In this document: one piece after another, positions 8,795 through 17,292 of the stretch | How positions within the stretch are numbered: the first letter of the stretch is position 1 | Layout: every line of letters begins with the position of its first letter | Assembly (NCBI GenBank): GCA_015679245.1 | Contig: CP064953.1 | Location: forward strand, 1,116,001 to 1,180,000 | Source of the DNA: Actinomycetaceae bacterium zg-1166 | GTDB lineage: Bacteria > Actinomycetota > Actinomycetes > Actinomycetales > Actinomycetaceae | DNA: 64,000 nucleotides | Direction: 5' to 3' | Made by a program: the position numbers and the translations under genes | Notes under the pieces: model-generated | The model's input: the letters and a program-made list of their open reading frames with translations, nothing else | What the model was told of the DNA's origin: nothing | The model's database searches: none

Positions 8795-10294
8795 TCAGAG
8801 GGTTGGCGCTTGGGAAAGAAGATCAGAAGTGGAGAATTCGCCTGAAGTATCCCTCCAGGAAAGAGATGCAATCGAGCCAGATGAATCGGGATTCGACGGG
8901 TGGAATGTGAGGGTAGCGATAGCCTCGCCCTTGACCCACGTTAAGCAGATTTCCTCATCGTGTTGTTCAAAGGAGAAATCTCCTTCAAAGGCAGCGAAAG
9001 TATTTCGGAACGTACAGAGAGCATTAAGTGCACGCACCACAGGGCGCTCAAGTGCTGCTTCTATTTCTTCGATCGTGTAGTAATGGCGGTTAATATCACG
9101 TCCGACCTTGGTTCGGTAGAGGAGATCCATATCGTTCTTCCCCGCGAGGGCACCCACGTAGTAAACCTGCGGTACTCCTGGAAGGAAAAACTGTACAGCT
9201 CGCGCGGCAAGGTATGCGTGATCGTCACAACCGAGGGCTGAATAGTAGGTGGAATTAACCTGGTAGAGGTCGAGATTACTTGCAGCTGCTCCTGTTGCTT
9301 CGCGAGATTCGCCTTGCGTTCTCTCGTGGATCTTTTCTACGAGACGATCAACTGCTTCGTCGGAAATGAGGCCGAGGAGTGAGCGATCTTGTTGGTCAGA
9401 ACCAATATCGATAACACCGATACCGTCGTGGGTATCGAGAACTGTCACGGCATTCGTCGGACGAACCTCACTCCAGTGAGCTAGCGCTGAGACATCTCCA
9501 GTAAAAATAGAATGAAGAAGGAGTGGAGGGAGAGCGAAATCGTAGACGCGATCTACTTTCGAGGCGATCTCCATTTGTTTTTTGTAATAGGAGTGAACCT
9601 CGATAAGTGTTTCGAGGCTGCGCTTCTCACCCTCAGCTTTAATTCGTGCGATGAGATCAAAAGTCTTGGGAGTCATAAAGCAGGAGCTTCCTGCTTCTTT
9701 GGCTCCATAACCCACAGCATCAAGGCGAATAGAACTGACGTGGCTCTCACTCAGGCGGTCAAGAATTGAGGTGAGATAGTTCCATCCTTCGGGTGAATCG
9801 GTATCGATATCTACTTGCTGAGGTGTGAATGTTGTCCACACGAGAGTTTGTTTTCCAGCCCAGGAGTAATGAGTGAAAGGGAGGCCAGGGCGTGGGCGAT
9901 AAATGCGCGTGAGGTCTTCTTCGGTTGCTCCCTCGGGGAAAATTGTGGACATAGTGAGGAAAAGCGGAAAGTATGGGCTTTCCTCACCTTTGGCCATAAC
10001 GTCTTGAAATTGCTCAGACTCCCAAGACATATGATTAACGATTGTGTCCACCATAATGGAATGCGTGCGGGAGAGTTCTCCTAGATCTTCCCACGATCCC
10101 AAGCGCGGATCGACTTCACGATGGTCGATTGGGTCAAATCCGGCATCAGCTCCGTCATAGGGAGTAAAGAAGGGAAGAATATGAACTCCTTCGTAGACTC
10201 CTGCGAATTTTTCACGAAGAACTTTTGTCATCGAAGCAAGCGTTCCTTCACCGAGGCGATCGGCGTAGGTGATGAGTTGAACTTTGTTGCGCAC
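8795..10294 (-). CDS. Sucrose phosphorylase (GH13 subfamily 18)
   Basis: Splits sucrose with phosphate into alpha-glucose 1-phosphate and fructose in the cytoplasm, which saves ATP. The 499-residue protein closely resembles bifidobacterial sucrose phosphorylase over its full length, from NKVQLITYADRLG onward. With GTG 10294 as start, the nucleophile Asp192 (RLDAVGYG), acid/base Glu232 (LIEVHSYY) and stabiliser Asp290 (VLDTHDG) fall at the same residue numbers as in the Bifidobacterium adolescentis enzyme. AAGGAGG lies five bases before this GTG, so the longer frame to 10312 is wrong. It is the first gene of a two-gene unit with an MFS permease. No LacI-type regulator is adjacent. Confidence 0.96.
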   Translation of the reverse strand: MRNKVQLITYADRLGEGTLASMTKVLREKFAGVYEGVHILPFFTPYDGADAGFDPIDHREVDPRLGSWEDLGELSRTHSIMVDTIVNHMSWESEQFQDVMAKGEESPYFPLFLTMSTIFPEGATEEDLTRIYRPRPGLPFTHYSWAGKQTLVWTTFTPQQVDIDTDSPEGWNYLTSILDRLSESHVSSIRLDAVGYGAKEAGSSCFMTPKTFDLIARIKAEGEKRSLETLIEVHSYYKKQMEIASKVDRVYDFALPPLLLHSIFTGDVSALAHWSEVRPTNAVTVLDTHDGIGVIDIGSDQQDRSLLGLISDEAVDRLVEKIHERTQGESREATGAAASNLDLYQVNSTYYSALGCDDHAYLAARAVQFFLPGVPQVYYVGALAGKNDMDLLYRTKVGRDINRHYYTIEEIEAALERPVVRALNALCTFRNTFAAFEGDFSFEQHDEEICLTWVKGEAIATLTFHPSNPDSSGSIASLSWRDTSGEFSTSDLLSQAPTL

Positions 10295-10561
10295 AGTAGC
10301 CTCCTTCGGCAATCGAAGTTGATGTTATCCGCATAATACCGCGCCTCAACCACGACGCAAGGGAGAGAAAAGCATACGAAATTTCTCTCCAGGTCAGAGG
10401 GCATATCCGCGCGTAAAACGTAGCGAGGTGTCCGTGTCCTCCGCAAAGTATCCACGATATGTCACGCACTCACTGTGTCTCTATTTCATTTACAATGAGA
10501 GGGTTCAGTCTTGGCCTTGGTCTTGACGCGAAAGAATAAAGAAAAGACAAGAGAGGCTCTT

Positions 10562-11347
10562 ATGCTAGACCCACGAACTGTAACTTCCCAAGAGCTTATG
10601 GATCCTGGAATCACTCAGGAATTCCTTGCGCAGGTTGCACAGGTACGCCCTGATCTCTGGCAGACTATTGTGGGTCACCCCGCATGTTACCCTGCGCTTA
10701 GTACCTGGATTAATGAGCAACTTCGCACCCAGGGCGCTCAGGAAAGTGCAGGTGTCCAGCCTTCCCGTCCCCAGGCCGATAGCTTTACCCAGATTGCTGA
10801 AGGCACACGCAAAGTAGCTGGAAGCGCAAAAAGTATCTTCGAGCAGAAAGTAGCTCCAGCGGTCGCACAGTTAGCTAAAGATACCCAGGCTCGTTTGAGC
10901 CAACAAGCTGCGACAGCTCCTGGGCGTTCCTCTGCTTTCCAGTGGTCACTCTACGGAATATCGATTGCGAGCGTGCTGGGAATCCTCAGTCTCTTTCTCC
11001 CTCTGCTAACCAGCCCGTGGGGAGGCTCCTTCAGCCTCTTCAGTGCGAGCAAGGCCATTGACAGCCCCACCGATGCTCCGATCTTCTTTATTGGTTTTGC
11101 TCTTGTCCTTGGCTTCACCATTTTCTACATTGTGACCAATACACACTGGGCCGGCCTTACAAGCACAATCATTGGCATCGTCGTGAGTGTTCTTGGGCTC
11201 ATTGATACCAAAAACCTCCACGATGTCGTCGGTGCCTTTGGTATCAGTGCAGGTATCGGGCTGTGGCTTCTCATTCTCGTTTCCCTTGCACTCATCATTC
11301 TCTCGATCATGGCACTGCGTTGGGTAATTTTGGCAAAGAAGGCTTAG
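10562..11347 (+). CDS. Variant leucine-rich-repeat (LRV) membrane protein with in-frame TAG
   Basis: 261 residues to the TAG at 11345. Residues 1-55 resemble the actinobacterial LRV-type motif: the helical pattern DPGITQEFLAQVA, RPDLWQTIVGHP, YPALSTWI. A Gln/Ala-rich linker and four hydrophobic helices (from about residue 125) follow. GAGAGG sits five bases before ATG 10562; the frame opens earlier at 10511 without support. The striking oddity is that the frame stays open after the TAG for 49 codons (11348-11494) that encode a Pro/Ala-rich tail, before a TGA at 11495. A single C-to-T change in a Gln codon would explain the TAG. Function is unknown; the related proteins are small, uncharacterised membrane proteins. 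Confidence 0.8.
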   Translation: MLDPRTVTSQELMDPGITQEFLAQVAQVRPDLWQTIVGHPACYPALSTWINEQLRTQGAQESAGVQPSRPQADSFTQIAEGTRKVAGSAKSIFEQKVAPAVAQLAKDTQARLSQQAATAPGRSSAFQWSLYGISIASVLGILSLFLPLLTSPWGGSFSLFSASKAIDSPTDAPIFFIGFALVLGFTIFYIVTNTHWAGLTSTIIGIVVSVLGLIDTKNLHDVVGAFGISAGIGLWLLILVSLALIILSIMALRWVILAKKA

Positions 11348-11497
11348 ACGCCTGCTGCTCCTGCACCATTTGCAGCTCCAGCTCCTCCGGTAGCGCCAGC
11401 GTCACCTGCAGCACCAGCGGCCTCAACTCCCGCACCTGCCGACGAACCCCATCCGGATCTTCCTCATCTCTCCAAGCCTAGGATTTTAGTCTCATGA
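11348..11497 (+). pseudogene. In-frame Pro/Ala-rich tail beyond the TAG of the LRV gene
   Basis: Forty-nine sense codons continue in the same frame after the amber codon. They begin TPAAPAPFAAPAPPVAPASP and end in an Asp/Glu/His/Pro-rich stretch before TGA 11495-11497. The alanine and proline codons are varied, which favours former coding over simple nucleotide repeats. It is either a tail lost by a recent nonsense mutation or one reached by readthrough. Confidence 0.55.
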
Positions 11498-11552
11498 CGA
11501 GAGGAGATGGAGTTGGTGGGCGCGTAAATCAGGCGTTTTTCAGGTTCATGAC

Positions 11553-11592
11553 GAGGGGGAGAGGCGTGATTGCCTCTCCCCCCTCGCTTTTC
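11553..11592 (+). terminator. Terminator between the LRV gene and the convergent glutaredoxin gene
   Basis: GAGGGGGAGAGGC (11553-11565) pairs with GCCTCTCCC...CCTC (11572-11585, one bulged C) and is followed by GCTTTTCTC. It can serve the plus-strand gene. Confidence 0.8.
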
Positions 11593-11599
11593 TCGCACC

Positions 11600-11857
11600 T
11601 CATCGGATGAGGCCAAGCGCCTTCACCTTGCCTGTAAGTTCCATGTTCGTCGGCTCCACAAGGAAGGTGCCATCGGAGAACTGCACCACTGGGATGTGCT
11701 TCTGCCCGCTAATCTCCACGGCGCGAGCCGCTGCAGCTTCATCCTTCTCAAGATCGTGGTATGTAAAAGAGGCCCCGAGAGATTCAAGGAGTTGCTTTGC
11801 TCGGCGGCAATCACGGCACCAGGCCGCTCCATAGAAGTGAATTGTCGATTCAGCCAA
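11600..11857 (-). CDS. Glutaredoxin-like protein (mycoredoxin/NrdH type)
   Basis: 85 residues with a thioredoxin fold. The redox motif is WCRDC (Cys14 and Cys17), followed by a cis-proline segment KHIPVVQF and the GTFLVEPTN stretch that binds thiols in this family. Actinobacterial mycoredoxins use mycothiol to reduce disulfides. That substrate is family knowledge, not something the sequence proves. The frame reaches 11929, but AAGGAG six bases before TTG 11857 and the homology both support the short, TTG-started form. It is followed by a terminator and sits downstream of an APC permease on the same strand. Confidence 0.85.
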   Translation of the reverse strand: MAESTIHFYGAAWCRDCRRAKQLLESLGASFTYHDLEKDEAAAARAVEISGQKHIPVVQFSDGTFLVEPTNMELTGKVKALGLIR

Positions 11858-11912
11858 CGGGTACTCCTTACTCCCTACAGGTGTGGCCGGCGGCACGAAA
11901 CTGTACGTGGCA

Positions 11913-11966
11913 CGAACCTGTGCCCGCATCCGAACCTGTGTCGGTTTACAAACCTGAGCCTACACC
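11913..11966. repeat. Three 18-bp tandem units across the APC permease stop codon
   Basis: Units start at 11913, 11931 and 11949 and share a CGAACCTGTG/CAAACCTGAG core at the same phase. In the permease frame they read GVGSGL, then stop-TDTGS, then DAGTGS. The TAA therefore falls inside a hexapeptide repeat that continues in frame. Confidence 0.7.
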
Positions 11967-13412
11967 AGCGTGTTCACGCTCAAGCAACTCAAGTTGGGAA
12001 TGCCACCGGCTCCACGTGAAATAGAAAATGATAGTCACTGCCATCCATACTGCGAACGCTTGAAGAGTAATCGTATGGAGGCCAGCCACCATGTATAGAC
12101 AGGCGAGAATAGAAAGAATTGGCGTGACCGGATAGCCAGGTACCTTGAAACCACGCTTCATACTGGGCGCAGTGCGGCGCAGAATAATCACACCCGCAGA
12201 TACAAGTGCAAATGCGCTCAAAGCACCAATACTTGTGAGGCCAGCAAGAATACCGATAGGAAGGAAGCCTGCCAGTACACCGACAATGAGACTCACGAGC
12301 ACTGTTGCGAAGATGGGAACTGCAGTCTTAGGCGAGATTCGCGAAAGTGAAGCCGGGAGGAGCCCATCGCGTGAAATCGAATATATGACACGGGTATTGG
12401 CGTAGAGGCAAATGAGAGTGACAGAGAAGATCGAGATTACAGCTCCGATAGCAAGTACACTACCTGGCCATGAAGCTCCCACTACTCTCTGAACAATTGA
12501 AGCGAGACTAGCCGATTGTCCCGTGAAGTCGGCCAGAGGCTGCGCACCAATCGCTGCGATAGCCACGATAAGGTAGAGCCCAGTCACCACGCTAAGGGCA
12601 CCGACGAGAGCGCGAGGCAAAGCCTTACGCGGATTCTTTACTTCCGAGCCAGCAGTGGCCATCGCATCGAGGCCAAGGAAAGAGAACATCAACATGCCAC
12701 CAGCTGTGGTGATTCCTTTCCAACCGAAAGGCGCGAAGTTTGCGAAATGATCGGTGTGGAAACCTGTGAAAGCTACAGCCGCGAAAGAGAGGAGAATCCC
12801 TACCTTGATGACCACCATAACGGCATTGATTCGTGCGGATTGCTTCGTGCCACGCAGAAGCAAGATCATGCACATCACCACAAGAATGACAGCCGGAAGG
12901 TTTAACACTCCCCCTGCATGTGGGGCTGCGGAAAGCGACCTTGGGAAACGCCATCCAAAGAGATTTTCCAGGAGGAGGTTGAGGTATTCTGACCATCCAA
13001 CCGAGACGGCTGCTGCTGAAACTCCATACTCAAGAACAAGGCAACCCCCTACAAGAAAGGCAAGGAATTCTCCCATTGTCGCGTAAGTAAAGGAATATGA
13101 CGATCCCGAAGAAGGGATTGTCGAGGCAAGTTCGGCGTAGCACACCACGGTAAGTCCGGCCACTACACCTGCCATGACAAACGAGATAATGACGGCTGGA
13201 CCGGCCTCCGGTACAACTTCAGAGAAGATAAAGAAGATCCCCGTACCCACGGTGACGCCTATGCCAATAAACATGAGTTGGAGGGTGGACATTGATCGTT
13301 TAAGTTGGGAGGTAGACGAGTCCTCCACCTGAACGATCGAAACTGGCAGGGACTCGTCGCGCATTCCGGCAGGCATCCGCCGACGACGAAGTTGGTGTAT
13401 GAGACGGCTCAT
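11946..13412 (-). CDS. APC-superfamily amino-acid permease
   Basis: 488 residues with twelve or more membrane helices. The unwound first helix of the APC fold is visible in IGIGVTVGTGIFFIF. The conserved FFSFLGLD-type segment of helix 6 appears as MLMFSFLGLDAMATAGSEVKNP. It resembles the cationic amino-acid transporter (CAT/YfnA) group, which usually imports amino acids with protons; the ligand is not determinable. No good ribosome site precedes ATG 13412, and ATG 13376 is an alternative. The C-terminus (HAGVGSGL) lies in a tandem repeat that runs over the stop codon. Confidence 0.9.
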   Translation of the reverse strand: MSRLIHQLRRRRMPAGMRDESLPVSIVQVEDSSTSQLKRSMSTLQLMFIGIGVTVGTGIFFIFSEVVPEAGPAVIISFVMAGVVAGLTVVCYAELASTIPSSGSSYSFTYATMGEFLAFLVGGCLVLEYGVSAAAVSVGWSEYLNLLLENLFGWRFPRSLSAAPHAGGVLNLPAVILVVMCMILLLRGTKQSARINAVMVVIKVGILLSFAAVAFTGFHTDHFANFAPFGWKGITTAGGMLMFSFLGLDAMATAGSEVKNPRKALPRALVGALSVVTGLYLIVAIAAIGAQPLADFTGQSASLASIVQRVVGASWPGSVLAIGAVISIFSVTLICLYANTRVIYSISRDGLLPASLSRISPKTAVPIFATVLVSLIVGVLAGFLPIGILAGLTSIGALSAFALVSAGVIILRRTAPSMKRGFKVPGYPVTPILSILACLYMVAGLHTITLQAFAVWMAVTIIFYFTWSRWHSQLELLEREHAGVGSGL

Positions 13413-13796
13413 TCGGCAAGTCTATGCAGCGAAAATACTCTGTACTGTGTGTGTTCTCCCTCTGAGATGCCTTCTGGCCTTTCCAATGTGACGAGGACAG
13501 CCGTAAAGAGCATGCCCGTGAGTTGGCCAAGCCTTTGTACCTGTGAGTTGGCCAAGCCTTGTCCTCTCCCTATGTGAAGAGGACAACGAGAGAACAAGGG
13601 AGCTGCGTGGACAAGGGAGTTGTTGTCCGTCTACCTCCGTTGGAGTGAGCTGATAGAAGGGAGCTGCGTAACCAAGGAAGGGCTCCTTCTCCCCCGCTCC
13701 TCCAAGCACTGATTTTGGAAGAAGCCAGGTGGGCAAGGGAGCTTCTAGCTCGATACACGCAAAGCGAGCCCCGGGCGGAGCGAACACAAGAAAACT
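13413..13796. other. Repeat-rich spacer between terC and the APC permease
   Basis: No convincing gene. GTGAGTTGGCCAAGCCTT occurs twice (13518-13535 and 13543-13560, period 25). CAAGGGAG with the continuation CTGCGT or TTGTTG occurs at 13595, 13612, 13657 (as GAAGGGAG) and about 13733. Short frames on both strands pass through the repeats and are not believable. Confidence 0.6.
13518..13560. repeat. Exact 18-bp direct repeat, period 25
   Basis: Copies at 13518-13535 and 13543-13560 are identical over 18 bases, with 7 bases between them. Confidence 0.85.
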
Positions 13797-14831
13797 TCAG
13801 TTTTCTTTCACTTTACGCTTCTGTGCTCCGATAAGAGAGGTCACAACCGTAATGAGAATGATGACAATAATGATCCCAAGGGAGACGAGGGGTGGAATCG
13901 CCGGAACGGCATGGAGCCACCCCATTCCATGACAGGCCTCCACAATGAGCTTAAGTCCAATAAATCCCAGGATAGCCGCGAGGCCGAAGTGAAGGTAGAT
14001 GAGGCGATCAAGTAGACCATCGACAAGGAAGAAGAGCTGCCGCAAACCCATGAGAGCGAAAGCGTTAGCAGCAAAAACTATGAAGGGTTGGGAGGTGAGG
14101 CCGAAGGAAGCAGGGATTGAATCAAGAGCGAACATGAGGTCAGCCGATCCAATCGCCACAATGCACAAGAACATCGGAGTCACGTAGCTCTTTGATCCGC
14201 GGCGAGTAAGGAGCCTATCACCAACAAAACCTTCCGTCACCCGGAATACCTTCTGTGCCACCTTCGTCAGTGCATTAGGTTCGTACTCGTCAGGATTGGG
14301 TTCCACCTCGGGGTTTAGACCTTCCTTGATCTGTGAATAGGCCGTCCACAGCAAGAAAGCTGCAAAGAGGAAGAAGAGCCAGGAGAAGCGCTGGAGGAGG
14401 GCGGCTCCCAGGAGGATAAAGATAAAACGCAGTACGAGAGCAATCACGATGCCGTACAGCAGCACCTTCTGCTGGTAGGGTCGCGGCACGCGGAAGGATC
14501 CGATGATGATAATGAAGATAAAGATGTTATCGATCGAAAGCGAATACTCGGTGAAGTAAGCCGCATAGAACTCTAGTGAAAACTCAGGCGAGTGGCGGAA
14601 GATGAGGTAAATCCCCACAAGTACTGCCAGTCCTACATAGAAGCCGAGCCAGCGTGCAGCCTCCCCCATTGTCGGTTCGTGTGGCTTGCGCACATGCCCC
14701 ACAAGATCCAGAGTAATCAGACCCACTACAGCCACGATAAGCACTGCCCATTCCCAACTATAGACATGCATACTGGCTGGTTCAGTGGTCGGCGCAGAGC
14801 CAAGAAGAGGGACGAGGAGTGAAGAAATCAT
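13797..14831 (-). CDS. TerC-family integral membrane protein (manganese exporter)
   Basis: 344 residues with about nine membrane helices. The TerC signature is clear: EYSLSIDNIFIFIII with SFRVP, the second SADLMFALDSIPA, and ANAFALMGLRQLFFL. TerC/Alx/MeeF-type proteins export Mn2+, in part to load exported enzymes. The leader at 14860-14965 matches the manganese riboswitch class that controls this family. I chose ATG 14831, the first start after the riboswitch; GGAAAGTG is its only ribosome site and it can be masked by pairing of 14831-14836 with 14857-14862. The original tellurite label of the family is not informative. Confidence 0.93.
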   Translation of the reverse strand: MISSLLVPLLGSAPTTEPASMHVYSWEWAVLIVAVVGLITLDLVGHVRKPHEPTMGEAARWLGFYVGLAVLVGIYLIFRHSPEFSLEFYAAYFTEYSLSIDNIFIFIIIIGSFRVPRPYQQKVLLYGIVIALVLRFIFILLGAALLQRFSWLFFLFAAFLLWTAYSQIKEGLNPEVEPNPDEYEPNALTKVAQKVFRVTEGFVGDRLLTRRGSKSYVTPMFLCIVAIGSADLMFALDSIPASFGLTSQPFIVFAANAFALMGLRQLFFLVDGLLDRLIYLHFGLAAILGFIGLKLIVEACHGMGWLHAVPAIPPLVSLGIIIVIILITVVTSLIGAQKRKVKEN

Positions 14832-14856
14832 GAGATCACTTTCCACTTGAAACACT

Positions 14857-14966
14857 ATCTCAGAGGTCTTTTCCCACCTCCGTGTACCGCACGCGAGGTC
14901 TCGATCCGGACAGGTGTCGTGATGACGAACCGATGTTGTGTGGGAATACTCCCCTCCGCCGCTTCA
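14857..14966 (-). promoter_or_regulatory. yybP-ykoY manganese riboswitch
   Basis: On the minus strand the leader of terC contains, in order, GGGGAGTA (14954-14947), GTTCGTCATCACGACACC, TCCGGA, GGAGGTGGGAAAAGACCT and a 3' strand ending near 14860. These are the conserved blocks of the actinobacterial form of yybP-ykoY RNA, which senses Mn2+ and often sits before terC. A TGAGAT/ATCTCA pairing (14857-14862 with 14831-14836) overlaps the end of the aptamer and the start codon, which suggests translational control. Confidence 0.82.
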
Positions 14967-15020
14967 TCTTACGGGAGGAACAACTTACCTTCATCACATA
15001 CGAGGCGAGGTTACTCACAC

Positions 15021-17099
15021 CTATTTTTGTGCCTGCTGCGAATGGTAGAGTTCGCTTTTGAGATCCTTAATTTCGTCGCGATAACGCGCAGCTAACTCAA
15101 ACTGTAGTTGTTCAGCCGCAGCGTGCATCTGCATGGTGAGATCCTCAATAAGCTGAATAAGATTGCGTGCTCCTTCAGCCCTCGCGGCTTCCTTTGAACT
15201 CGCTTTGCCCTTCGCATGGGCAGGTTCCTGACGATATCCGCCCTCAAGGAGCTTCTTCGTATCTACATCCTCACGAGCCAGCATGTCGGTAACATCGGCA
15301 ATCTTCTTACGCAGAGGCTGCGGATCGATCCCGTGCTCAGTGTTGTAAGCGATCTGTTTCTCGCGGCGACGATGTGTCTCCTCGATTGCCTCACGCATGT
15401 TCGGTGTGATTGTATCGGCGTACATATGCACCTGACCAGAGACATTACGTGCCGCGCGCCCGATCGTCTGAATAAGGGACGTGGTGGAGCGTAAGAAGCC
15501 TTGCTTATCGGCATCCAGGATAGCAACGAGGGAAACCTCGGGAAGATCTAAACCCTCGCGAAGGAGATTGATTCCTACAAGCACATCAAACTCCCCCAGA
15601 CGCAGTTCGCGAAGAAGTTCCACCCGGCGTAACGTATCGACATCGGAGTGCATGTACTCTACACGCACCCCACGTTCTGCCAGATAGTTTGTGAGATCTT
15701 CGGCCATCTTCTTCGTCAAAGTAGTGACAAGTACTCGCTCCTCACGCTCAGCGCGCTGCCGAATCTGTTCAAGAAGGTCATCAATCTGCCCCTCGGTGGG
15801 CTTGACGATAATCTCTGGATCGACAAGACCTGTGGGGCGGATGATCTGCTCTACCACTCCGTCAGAGAGCTCGGTTTCGTAGCGTCCAGGCGTCGCCGAG
15901 AGATAAACCGTTTGCCCGATTCTCTCCAAAAATTCAGCGAACTTGAGGGGGCGGTTGTCCATGGCCGAGGGTAGGCGGAACCCGTACTCAACGAGTGTAC
16001 GTTTACGCGACATATCTCCTTCGTACATCGCGCCGATCTGCGGAACGCTCACGTGAGACTCGTCGAGAATAAGAAGAAAATCTTCGGGGAAGTAATCCAG
16101 GAGAGTATTCGGTGCTGTGCCAGGTCCGCGCCCGTCGATATGTCGGGAATAATTCTCGATCCCAGCACAAGAACCGATATTGCGCATCATCTCGATATCG
16201 TAGGTTGTACGCATCTCAAGACGCTGAGCTTCCAGGAGTTTGTTCTGCCCGCGTAGTTCTTCCAGACGCTTAGCCAATTCTTCTTCGATCGACGAAATAG
16301 CGCGTTCCATGCGTTCAGGACCAGCTACGTAATGTGAGGCAGGGAAAACATGAGCAGTAGTAGTCGAGCGAATCACTTCTCCTGTGAGAGGGTGAAGAAG
16401 AGCGATCGAATCAACTTCGTCGCCAAAAAATTCGATACGTATAGCAAGTTCTTCATAAACGGGAATGATTTCCACTGTATCGCCGCGAACGCGGAATGTG
16501 CCGCGAGTAAAGGCGATATCGTTTCTCGTGTATTGCATCCCGACGAAAGTGCGTAAGAGTTCGTCGCGATCCAGGCTCATTCCCACTTCGAGTTGAACCA
16601 TGCGATCCACGTATTCCTGCGGAGTTCCGAGGCCGTAGATACAGGAGACGGAAGCCACTACCACAGTATCGCGGCGAGTGAGAAGGGAGTTCGTAGCCGA
16701 GTGGCGAAGCCGTTCTACTTCGTCATTAATCGAAGAATCCTTTTCAATAAAGGTATCTGTCTGAGGAACGTAGGCTTCAGGCTGGTAATAGTCGTAATAA
16801 GATACGAAGTATTCCACAGCATTATTCGGCATAAGCTCACGGAATTCTGCAGCCATTTGGGCAGCGAGAGTTTTATTTGGTTCAATAATGAGCGTGGGGC
16901 GTTGTACCTGCTCGATAAGCCAGGCCGTAGTGGCAGATTTTCCCGTTCCTGTGGCTCCTAGAAGAACAATATCTTTCTCTCCTGCGTTGATCCGCTCGGT
17001 GAGTTCTGCGATTGCCTGGGGTTGGTCACCCGCAGGAGTATATTCAGAGATAACGGCGAAGGGAGCCTCGGCACGCACAAGATCGGTGACAGGTCGCAT
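15021..17099 (-). CDS. uvrB: UvrB, excinuclease ABC subunit B
   Basis: 692 residues, the usual length. UvrB is the damage-verifying helicase-like subunit of nucleotide excision repair; it is loaded by UvrA and recruits UvrC. Walker A GATGTGKS lies at about 48-55. The beta-hairpin [12 protein letters not shown], the DESHV box, helicase motifs including TIGRAARN, and a C-terminal UVR domain ([18 protein letters not shown]) are all present. The ribosome site is weak. A LexA-like box at 17142-17157 in the divergent promoter region fits SOS control. It is transcribed away from the ftsH-like gene. Confidence 0.97.
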   Translation of the reverse strand: MRPVTDLVRAEAPFAVISEYTPAGDQPQAIAELTERINAGEKDIVLLGATGTGKSATTAWLIEQVQRPTLIIEPNKTLAAQMAAEFRELMPNNAVEYFVSYYDYYQPEAYVPQTDTFIEKDSSINDEVERLRHSATNSLLTRRDTVVVASVSCIYGLGTPQEYVDRMVQLEVGMSLDRDELLRTFVGMQYTRNDIAFTRGTFRVRGDTVEIIPVYEELAIRIEFFGDEVDSIALLHPLTGEVIRSTTTAHVFPASHYVAGPERMERAISSIEEELAKRLEELRGQNKLLEAQRLEMRTTYDIEMMRNIGSCAGIENYSRHIDGRGPGTAPNTLLDYFPEDFLLILDESHVSVPQIGAMYEGDMSRKRTLVEYGFRLPSAMDNRPLKFAEFLERIGQTVYLSATPGRYETELSDGVVEQIIRPTGLVDPEIIVKPTEGQIDDLLEQIRQRAEREERVLVTTLTKKMAEDLTNYLAERGVRVEYMHSDVDTLRRVELLRELRLGEFDVLVGINLLREGLDLPEVSLVAILDADKQGFLRSTTSLIQTIGRAARNVSGQVHMYADTITPNMREAIEETHRRREKQIAYNTEHGIDPQPLRKKIADVTDMLAREDVDTKKLLEGGYRQEPAHAKGKASSKEAARAEGARNLIQLIEDLTMQMHAAAEQLQFELAARYRDEIKDLKSELYHSQQAQK

Positions 17100-17141
17100 A
17101 CCCGCAAGGCTACCTGGCAGAAGGCACCCATGGAAGAATAA

Positions 17142-17157
17142 TCGAACAGTTGTTCCT
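17142..17157 (-). promoter_or_regulatory. LexA/SOS box upstream of uvrB
   Basis: TCGAAC-AGTT-GTTCCT matches the actinobacterial SOS box TCGAAC-N4-GTTCGA at 10 of 12 conserved positions. It is 43 bases before the uvrB start, in the region shared with the divergent ftsH-like gene. Confidence 0.65.
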
Positions 17158-17173
17158 CACACGTTCCTCACAC
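17152..17173. repeat. 11-bp tandem duplication abutting the SOS box
   Basis: GTTCCTCACAC is present twice head to tail (17152-17162 and 17163-17173). The first copy supplies the right half of the LexA-like box. Confidence 0.85.
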
Positions 17174-17292
17174 TCGCTCATATGGAATATATGCTTGAGC
17201 ACATACTGAGAGCGTTCGCCCGCTGCGCACATCCTCGACACCACAGGTGCAAACCTTCGACAATAGTGAGCAGAGATCTGTTAAGGAGCACC

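Noticed and set aside
7703-8845. 380-residue plus-strand frame
   Set aside because: It is antisense to the MFS permease and rich in His, Asp and Arg, without a recognisable domain.
16888-17292. Upstream extension of the ftsH-like gene
   Set aside because: It overlaps uvrB on the other strand; a clear ribosome site lies before ATG 17293.
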